Below, piece by piece: positions 1 through 5,543 of a stretch of DNA of 10,018 bases. Source of the stretch: an uncultured Prevotella sp. (GTDB lineage: Bacteria; Bacteroidota; Bacteroidia; Bacteroidales; Bacteroidaceae); NCBI GenBank assembly GCA_900553155.1, contig USCM01000051.1, forward strand, positions 1 through 10,018. Direction: 5' to 3'. The position numbers and the translations under genes were made by a program. The stretch's first letter is position 1, and every line of letters begins with the position of its first letter. The notes beneath the pieces were generated by a model. That model ran no database searches and had not been told where the DNA came from. It saw nothing but the letters and a program-made list of their open reading frames with translations.

Positions 1-677
1 CGGGTACTGTGCTGCCTAAGGAGGAACTAAAGAAGTGGGTTAAGTACGCTCTCGACAACGATACACTAATCCTGTACGACGCAGCATACGAGGCATACAT
101 ACAAGACGACGACATACCCCACTCTATATACGAGATTAAGGGAGCCAAGAAATGCGCCATCGAGTTTCACAGCTACTCAAAGACAGCTGGCTTCACCGGC
201 GTGCGCTGCGGATATACGGTAATACCAAAGGAGGTTACGGCAGTGACACTCGACGGCAAGGAGCGCATCAACCTCAACCACCTGTGGGACCGTAGACAGT
301 CGACCAAGTTCAACGGCACAAGCTACATATCACAGCGCGCCGCTGCTGCAATATACACCCCAGAGGGCAAGAAGCAGATAAAGGACACCATCGACTACTA
401 TATGGGCAATGCCAAGATTATGCACGAGGCGCTTACAGCTATGGGCTTCGAGGTGTTTGGAGGCAAGAACGCACCCTACCTTTGGGTTAAGACACCAGGC
501 GACACCGACTCGTGGAAGTTCTTCGAGCATATGCTATATGCCGTAGGTGTGGTTTGCACGCCGGGTGTAGGCTTCGGACCAAGCGGCGAAGGCTATGTAC
601 GCCTTACAGCCTTTGGCAACCGCGACGACTGCAAAGAGGCTATGCGAAGAATAAGAGAATGGCTTAAAAAGGCATAA
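1..677 (+). CDS. dapL: LL-diaminopimelate aminotransferase, C-terminal part (5' end outside window)
   Basis: This pyridoxal-phosphate enzyme converts tetrahydrodipicolinate directly to LL-diaminopimelate with glutamate as amino donor, in the cytoplasmic lysine and peptidoglycan-precursor pathway. The frame is open to the left edge: the first full codons read G-T-V-L-P-K-E-E-L, the usual continuation of an N-N-P-T-G-T motif, so the GTG at 9 is an internal valine codon. Numbering from that valine, DAAYEAY (residues 24-30) carries the Asp and Tyr that contact the cofactor. SYSKTAGFTGVR (55-66) carries the Schiff-base lysine K58, codon 180-182. GYVRLTAFG (195-203) carries the arginine expected to hold the substrate carboxylate. 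About 222 residues remain of a family member usually near 410, so roughly the first 45 percent is missing. The C-terminus looks intact. glnN follows after 35 bases with no terminator or promoter box between them, suggesting co-transcription. The family call is firm; the missing N-terminus cannot be judged. Confidence 0.95.
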   Translation, partial: GTVLPKEELKKWVKYALDNDTLILYDAAYEAYIQDDDIPHSIYEIKGAKKCAIEFHSYSKTAGFTGVRCGYTVIPKEVTAVTLDGKERINLNHLWDRRQSTKFNGTSYISQRAAAAIYTPEGKKQIKDTIDYYMGNAKIMHEALTAMGFEVFGGKNAPYLWVKTPGDTDSWKFFEHMLYAVGVVCTPGVGFGPSGEGYVRLTAFGNRDDCKEAMRRIREWLKKA

Positions 678-712
678 AAAATAACAATAAACAACATAAA
701 AGAAAGAAAACA

Positions 713-2902
713 ATGGCAAATTTAAGATTTGATGTTGTAGCCGACGCTTTCAAGAAGAAACCCGTCGACGTGATTGCACCGATTGAACGTCCGTCAGAGT
801 TCTTCGGAAAGAACGTGTTCAACCGCGCCAAGATGTACAAGTATCTGCCGCGCGACGTATACGAGAAGCTCGTTGACGTTATCGACAATGGCGCTCCTCT
901 CGACCGTTCGATTGCCGACGCTGTGGCAAAGGGCATCAAGCAGTGGGCAGACGAGAACGGTGTTACACACTACACACACTGGTTCCAGCCTCTTACAGAG
1001 GGCACTGCCGAGAAGCACGATGCCTTTATCGAGCACGATGGCAAGGGTGGCATGATAGAAGAGTTCTCGGGCAAGCTGCTCATACAGCAGGAGCCTGATG
1101 CCAGCTCGTTCCCTAACGGAGGTATACGCAATACCTTCGAGGCTCGTGGCTATTCGGCTTGGGACCCAACATCGCCTATCTTCATCATAGACGACACACT
1201 GTGTATCCCTACCATCTTCATATCTTACACAGGCGAGGCACTCGACTATAAGGCTCCGCTCTTGCGCTCACTGCATGCCGTAAACGAAGCAGCAAAGTCG
1301 GTTTGCCACTATTTCTACCCCAATGTAAAGAAGGTTATCTGCAACCTTGGCTGGGAGCAGGAGTACTTCCTCGTTGACGAGGGACTCTACTCGGCACGTC
1401 CAGACCTTATGCTTACTGGCCGCACTCTTATGGGACACGACTCGGCTAAGAACCAGCAGATGGACGACCACTACTTTGGTGCTATCCCAGAGCGTGTACA
1501 GGCCTTTATGAAGGACCTTGAGATACATGCCCTCGAGCTTGGCATCCCTTGCAAGACACGCCACAACGAGGTTGCGCCTAACCAGTTTGAGCTTGCTCCT
1601 ATCTACGAGGAAACCAACCTTGCCATCGACCATAACATGCTTCTGATGTCGCTCATGAAGAAGATTGCACGTCATCACGGATTCCGTGTACTGCTACATG
1701 AGAAGCCATTTGCTGGCATCAACGGTTCGGGTAAGCACGAAAACTGGAGTCTTGCTACCGACTCAGGCATTCTGCTACATGGTCCTGGCAAAACACCTGA
1801 GGACAACTTGCGTTTTATCGTATTCATTGTAGAGACTCTTATGGGTGTATACAAGCACAATGGTCTGCTTAAGGCGAGCATTATGAGTGCCACTAACGCT
1901 CACCGCTTGGGTGCCAACGAAGCTCCTCCTGCTATCATATCGTCGTTCCTCGGACATCAGCTTACAGAGATTCTGTCGCGCATTGAGACTTCTGACAAGG
2001 ACGAGCTGTTTGACATTGCAGGCAAGCAAGGACTAAAACTCGACATCCAGGAGATTCCGGAGCTGCTCGTCGACAACACCGACCGCAACCGCACATCACC
2101 ATTCGCCTTTACCGGAAACCGCTTCGAATTCCGTGCTGTAGGCTCTGAGGCCAACTGTGCCAGTGCTATGATTGTGCTCAACACTGCTGTTGCCGAGGCT
2201 CTTCAGGACTTCAAGAAGCGTGTTGATGCTCTTATCGAGAAAGGCGAAGACAAGATAAGCGCCATACTCGACGTCATTCGCGACGACATCAAGTTCTGCA
2301 AGCCTATCCACTTCGACGGCAATGGCTACTCGGACGAGTGGGTTGAGGAGGCTAAGCGCCGCGGTCTCGACTGCGAGACATCTTGCCCGAAGATCTTCGA
2401 GCGCTACCTGGACGAGAGCACTATCAAGATGTTTGAGAGCCAGAACGTTATGACACGCAAGGAGCTTGAGGCACGCAACGAGGTTAAGTGGGAGACATAC
2501 ACCAAGAAGATTCAGATTGAAGCACGTGTCTTTGGCGACCTCTCTATGAACCATATCATCCCTGTGTGCACACACTACCAGAGCCGTCTGGCTAAGAACG
2601 TGCAAAGCATGTACGAAATATTCCCTGCTGAGACAGCCGACAAACTTACATCACGCAACAAGAAGATTATCGAGGAGATAGCCGAGCGCACTCAGATTAT
2701 AGAGAGTGGTGTGGAGGAACTGGTCAACGCACGCAAGGTGGCAAACAAGATTGAGGACGAGCACCTCAAGGCTATTGCCTACCACGACACAGTAGCTCCA
2801 AAGATGGAGGAGATTCGCTATCAGATAGACAAGCTCGAGCTTATCGTTGCAGACGAGCTTTGGACACTGCCTAAGTATCGCGAACTCCTATTTATCCGAT
2901 AA
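713..2902 (+). CDS. glnN: Type III glutamine synthetase (GlnN/GSIII)
   Basis: The enzyme condenses ammonia and glutamate to glutamine with ATP in the cytoplasm. At 729 residues it has the size of the type III (GlnN) class typical of Bacteroidetes, well above the roughly 450-470 of GSI. The type III N-terminal domain is clear (PSEFFGKNVFNRAKM, 27-41). Catalytic-domain motifs follow in order: GWEQEYFL (213-220, metal-binding glutamates), NEVAPNQFELAP (285-296), GINGSGKHENWS (335-346, with the catalytic-loop histidine), RLGANEAPPAIIS (398-410), and NRTSPFAFTGNRFEFRAVGS (459-478, nucleotide and glutamate contacts). The last 200 or so residues are helical and charged. The ATG follows an A-rich leader (AAAGAAAGAAAACA) without a Shine-Dalgarno, as is normal in this phylum. 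No adenylylation or PII features are seen. It probably shares a transcript with dapL, whose reaction consumes glutamate; that functional link is inference. Reading frame, start and motifs look intact. Confidence 0.96.
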   Translation: MANLRFDVVADAFKKKPVDVIAPIERPSEFFGKNVFNRAKMYKYLPRDVYEKLVDVIDNGAPLDRSIADAVAKGIKQWADENGVTHYTHWFQPLTEGTAEKHDAFIEHDGKGGMIEEFSGKLLIQQEPDASSFPNGGIRNTFEARGYSAWDPTSPIFIIDDTLCIPTIFISYTGEALDYKAPLLRSLHAVNEAAKSVCHYFYPNVKKVICNLGWEQEYFLVDEGLYSARPDLMLTGRTLMGHDSAKNQQMDDHYFGAIPERVQAFMKDLEIHALELGIPCKTRHNEVAPNQFELAPIYEETNLAIDHNMLLMSLMKKIARHHGFRVLLHEKPFAGINGSGKHENWSLATDSGILLHGPGKTPEDNLRFIVFIVETLMGVYKHNGLLKASIMSATNAHRLGANEAPPAIISSFLGHQLTEILSRIETSDKDELFDIAGKQGLKLDIQEIPELLVDNTDRNRTSPFAFTGNRFEFRAVGSEANCASAMIVLNTAVAEALQDFKKRVDALIEKGEDKISAILDVIRDDIKFCKPIHFDGNGYSDEWVEEAKRRGLDCETSCPKIFERYLDESTIKMFESQNVMTRKELEARNEVKWETYTKKIQIEARVFGDLSMNHIIPVCTHYQSRLAKNVQSMYEIFPAETADKLTSRNKKIIEEIAERTQIIESGVEELVNARKVANKIEDEHLKAIAYHDTVAPKMEEIRYQIDKLELIVADELWTLPKYRELLFIR

Positions 2903-2918
2903 GCAAGGAATACTTACG

Positions 2919-2949
2919 AAGTTGAGCATGTCTTTGATATGCTCAACTT
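2919..2949 (+). terminator. Hairpin 16 bases after the glnN stop
   Basis: A 14-pair stem (arms 2919-2932 and 2936-2949) closes a three-base TTT loop. One position, 2930/2938, is G opposite T. This pairs as G-U in + strand RNA but is C opposite A in - strand RNA, so the structure suits a + strand transcript, i.e. the 3' end of the dapL-glnN message. No T run follows (the next bases are A-rich), so it may be an mRNA 3'-end stabiliser or a non-canonical terminator rather than a textbook intrinsic terminator. Confidence 0.55.
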
Positions 2950-3002
2950 AAATAATAAACTTAACAGCTATCTATTTCTTTTATTGGTTGTTTAAGTAAG
3001 AA

Positions 3003-3039
3003 AGCCGCAGCAGACTGTGAAGTCTACTGCGGCTATTTT
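3003..3039. terminator. Hairpin with short T run in the convergent gap
   Basis: Arms 3003-3016 and 3021-3034 form a 14-position stem around a GTGA loop, followed on the + strand by TTTT at 3036-3039. One position, 3011/3026, is C opposite A on the + strand but becomes U-G in - strand RNA. The T run suits termination of + strand transcription from glnN, while the wobble favours folding in the - strand RNA. It is best read as a terminator at a convergent junction, possibly acting both ways. Confidence 0.65.
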
Positions 3040-3085
3040 AAAAAAGTGTGGCTACAACCTGCAAATGCAAGTTGTAGCCACACTT
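3040..3085 (-). terminator. Intrinsic terminator of the glyQS-FKBP unit
   Basis: A long stem (arms 3044-3063 and 3066-3085, closing on a small A-rich loop) lies 24 bases beyond the stop codon of the - strand FKBP gene. On the - strand it ends in a run of six T (complement of 3040-3045), a standard intrinsic-terminator tail. Its one irregular position, 3059/3070, is C-A on the + strand but G-U in - strand RNA, so the hairpin pairs along its whole length in the message it should terminate. Confidence 0.8.
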
Positions 3086-3109
3086 AATTGTTATTGTATC
3101 GATTCAGCC

Positions 3110-3745
3110 TTATTTGGCACGGCGCACCGAAGCCTTAGTCTTGTTGTTGGCATGGCGATAATGCACAAGCTCAACGTCGAAGATAAGCGTTGAATAGGCA
3201 GGAACGCTGCCTTGAGCTTTCTTTCCATAGGCAAGCTGATAAGGAATGTATACGCGCCACTTGTCGCCAATGTGCATATACTGCAATAGTGTGCTAAAGC
3301 CATCGACTACAGTACCTGTTACAGCAAAGGTGCTCGGCTTGGCTGTTTCCTTGTTAAACTCGCCTGTCCACGACTGGTCGAACACGTATCCGTCGCTATA
3401 GCTTTCGGACGGTATAAGACGTCCGCTGTAGTGAACGTCCACCGTGTCGGTAGACAATGGACATCCGGCACCGTTGCCCTCCTTTAACACGTTGACAAGA
3501 ATGTGGTCGTAGCTATGTGTCGCCACATTGCCTTCGTACGACCATTTGCGCAGAATCTTCCATTCGGTGTTGCCGGCATCAACGAGAGCCTTAACCTCGC
3601 TATACTTCTGGTCGAAGTACTGTTCGTTACGAGTCTGCCAATCGCTAAACTCCGTATCCTCCTCATTGCTTTCGCTGCACGACACGAGTGCCGACGAAAG
3701 CACCATGGCGAGCAGTGAAAGAAAATATATGCTGAATCTCTTCAT
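3110..3745 (-). CDS. FKBP-type peptidyl-prolyl isomerase, predicted lipoprotein
   Basis: The predicted role is to speed cis-trans isomerisation of X-Pro bonds in proteins folding outside the cytoplasm. The N-terminus is a lipoprotein signal (MKRF, a hydrophobic stretch at 5-21, lipobox L-V-S-C with lipidated Cys23), so mature protein should be anchored in the cell envelope; acidic residues just after Cys23 (SESNEED) may matter for surface display in this phylum. An FKBP domain occupies about 100-195: VDVHYSGRL (102-110), GYVFDQSW (119-126), VVDGFSTLLQYMHIG (146-160), YIPYQLAYG (166-174) and VPAYSTLIFDVELV (181-194). The binding-pocket Tyr106, Phe122/Asp123, Tyr173 and Phe189 are present, but the pocket-floor tryptophan of human FKBP12 is phenylalanine here (F150). 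The C-terminus is a short basic tail. It lies 49 bases downstream of glyQS on the same strand with no terminator between, so probably the same operon. Substrates are unknown. Confidence 0.9.
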   Translation of the reverse strand: MKRFSIYFLSLLAMVLSSALVSCSESNEEDTEFSDWQTRNEQYFDQKYSEVKALVDAGNTEWKILRKWSYEGNVATHSYDHILVNVLKEGNGAGCPLSTDTVDVHYSGRLIPSESYSDGYVFDQSWTGEFNKETAKPSTFAVTGTVVDGFSTLLQYMHIGDKWRVYIPYQLAYGKKAQGSVPAYSTLIFDVELVHYRHANNKTKASVRRAK

Positions 3746-3760
3746 TTAAATGTATTGTGT

Positions 3761-3768
3761 CAAATATA
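3761..3768 (-). promoter_or_regulatory. Possible internal -7 box upstream of the FKBP gene
   Basis: On the - strand this reads TATATTTG, matching the Bacteroidetes -7 consensus TAnnTTTG. It lies only 15 bases before the FKBP start codon and has no recognisable -33 TTTG at the expected spacing, so any leader would be about ten bases. The site is in AT-rich DNA and could be chance; read-through from glyQS is an equally good source of transcription. Confidence 0.3.
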
Positions 3769-3794
3769 TGTTATAATGCTACGAGAGCCGAGGC

Positions 3795-5336
3795 TTACTG
3801 AAGCTTCTTCAAGAGGCTTGTGATGCTAACCTTGTCCTCGATGATGTCGCGGAGCTGGTCGATGCTGACACGCTCCTGCTCCATTGTGTCGCGGAAACGC
3901 AGAGTTACGGTGTTGTCCTTCAGTGTGTCGTAGTCTACAGTTACACAGTAAGGAGTACCTATAGCGTCCTGACGACGATAGCGCTTGCCGATTGTATCCT
4001 TCTCGTCATAGTGGGTGTTGAAGTGGAACTTGAGGTCGTTTACAATCTCGCGAGCCTTCTCTGGCAGACCGTCCTTCTTAACAAGCGGCAGCACGGCGAG
4101 CTTGGTAGGAGCGAGTGCCGGCGGCAACATAAGTACAACACGTGTCTCGCCATTCTCGAGCTGCTCCTCGCGGTACGAGTGGCACATAACTGAGAGGAAC
4201 ATACGGTCGACACCGATAGAGGTCTCAATAACGTACGGAGTGTACGACTCCTTGGTCTGCGGGTCGAAGTACTTGATTGAGCGGCCAGAGAACTTCTCGT
4301 GCTGAGAGAGGTCGAAGTTGGTACGGCTGTGCACACCCTCTACCTCCTTGAAGCCGAACGGCATACGGAACTCGATGTCGGTAGCGGCGTTGGCATAGTG
4401 AGCCAGCTTCTCGTGGTCGTGGAAACGGTAGTTCTCTGCGCCGAAGCCGAGAGCCTGGTGCCACTTCATACGAAGCTCCTTCCATCTCTTGAAGTATTCT
4501 ATCTCGGTGCCCGGCTGTACGAAGAACTGCATCTCCATCTGCTCGAACTCGCGCATACGGAAGATAAACTGACGTGCAACAATCTCGTTACGGAAAGCCT
4601 TGCCTATCTGAGCGATACCGAAAGGAATCTTCATACGGCCAGTCTTCTGAACGTTGAGGTAGTTTACAAAGATACCCTGTGCTGTCTCCGGACGGAGGTA
4701 TATCTTGTTGGTGCCATCGGCTACCGAACCCATCTCTGTAGAGAACATAAGGTTGAACTGACGAACGTCGGTCCAGTTCTTGGTTCCGCTGATTGGGTCG
4801 ACAATGCCCTCGTCCTCGATAATCTGCTTAAGCTCTACGAGGTTAGGACCCTGCATAGCCTCAGTGTAACGCTCGTGGAGAGCGTCGCGCTTCTGCTGGT
4901 GCTCAAGCACACGGCCGTTAGTAGCACGGAACTGAGCCTCATCAAACGAATCGCCGAAGCGCTTGCGTGCCTTGGCAATCTCCTTCTCGATCTTCTCGTC
5001 GTACTTGGCTATCTGATCTTCGATAAGTACATCGGCACGATAGCGTTTCTTCGAGTCGCGGTTGTCGATAAGGGGGTCGTTAAAGGCGTCCACGTGTCCG
5101 CTCGCCTTCCATATTGTTGGGTGCATAAAGATAGCCGAGTCGATGCCCACGATGTTCTCGTGAAGAAGCACCATGCTCTTCCACCAGTATTCCTTGATGT
5201 TGTTCTTAAGTTCAACGCCGTTCTGTCCGTAATCATAGACAGCGGCAAGACCGTCATAAATCTCGCTGCTTGGGAACACGAAACCATACTCCTTGCAGTG
5301 ACTCACGATTTTCTTGAAAACGTCTTCTTGTGCCAT
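3795..5336 (-). CDS. glyQS: Glycyl-tRNA synthetase, single-chain type
   Basis: This cytoplasmic class II aminoacyl-tRNA synthetase charges tRNA-Gly with glycine using ATP. It is the homodimeric single-polypeptide form, 513 residues, normal for Bacteroidales. The N-terminus shows the family signature CKEYGFVFPSSEIYDG (14-29) and VYDYGQNGVELKNNIKEYWW (33-52). A charged insertion follows at about 95-165. Then come FSTEMGS and LRPETAQGIFVNY (198-226), the motif 2 region FRNEI and RMREFEQMEMQFF (248-272), and motif 3 ETSIGVDRM (371-379). The C-terminal anticodon-binding domain runs from LPPALAPTKLAVLPL (404-418) to the end. The ATG is supported by the conserved residues close behind it and by a TAnnTTTG box about 54 bases upstream. 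It is divergent from the topoisomerase gene and leads the pair with the FKBP gene. No T-box-like leader is visible; the leader is too short for one. All key residues appear present. Confidence 0.97.
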   Translation of the reverse strand: MAQEDVFKKIVSHCKEYGFVFPSSEIYDGLAAVYDYGQNGVELKNNIKEYWWKSMVLLHENIVGIDSAIFMHPTIWKASGHVDAFNDPLIDNRDSKKRYRADVLIEDQIAKYDEKIEKEIAKARKRFGDSFDEAQFRATNGRVLEHQQKRDALHERYTEAMQGPNLVELKQIIEDEGIVDPISGTKNWTDVRQFNLMFSTEMGSVADGTNKIYLRPETAQGIFVNYLNVQKTGRMKIPFGIAQIGKAFRNEIVARQFIFRMREFEQMEMQFFVQPGTEIEYFKRWKELRMKWHQALGFGAENYRFHDHEKLAHYANAATDIEFRMPFGFKEVEGVHSRTNFDLSQHEKFSGRSIKYFDPQTKESYTPYVIETSIGVDRMFLSVMCHSYREEQLENGETRVVLMLPPALAPTKLAVLPLVKKDGLPEKAREIVNDLKFHFNTHYDEKDTIGKRYRRQDAIGTPYCVTVDYDTLKDNTVTLRFRDTMEQERVSIDQLRDIIEDKVSITSLLKKLQ

Positions 5337-5389
5337 TGTTATATGTGTTTTATTATTCTGAAATTCTGCATTAAATTGCTTATAGGATG

Positions 5390-5397
5390 CAAAGATA
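5390..5397 (-). promoter_or_regulatory. Bacteroidetes-type -7 promoter box for glyQS
   Basis: Read on the - strand the sequence is TATCTTTG followed by CA, an exact fit to the TAnnTTTG(C) -7 element of the Bacteroidetes primary sigma factor. It lies 53 bases upstream of the glyQS start codon, giving a predicted leader of about 45 bases. No clear TTTG -33 element is present 19-21 bases further upstream, which is common for this promoter class. Confidence 0.65.
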
Positions 5398-5494
5398 CGC
5401 TTTTTTGACTGATTTCGTTACGTTATTCAAGTTAAATGTTATGAAACTCAGCCCCGAATGGCATCTATATGCTTATGATTTCCATTTTTTTTAG

Positions 5495-5502
5495 TACCTT
5501 TG
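5495..5502 (+). promoter_or_regulatory. Bacteroidetes-type -7 promoter box for the topoisomerase gene
   Basis: TACCTTTG, followed by C, matches TAnnTTTG(C). It sits 41 bases upstream of the ATG at 5544, giving a predicted leader of roughly 35 bases. A run of eight T (about 5484-5492) precedes it; no convincing -33 TTTG is seen. It should drive the topoisomerase gene and the overlapping gene behind it. Confidence 0.65.
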
Positions 5503-5543
5503 CTATTGACTATTAGCATTAAAACAACGCACACGAGATATTT

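Noticed and set aside
2900..3109. The hairpins of the convergent gap as a CRISPR fragment, IS end or integron site
   Set aside because: The three stems differ in sequence, no direct repeat with regular spacing is present, and their position and T runs fit transcript ends between converging genes.
4299..5408. A 369-codon open frame on the + strand opposite the glycyl-tRNA synthetase gene
   Set aside because: It runs antisense to a clearly conserved enzyme, its translation resembles no family I know, and long antisense frames are expected from codon bias in this composition.
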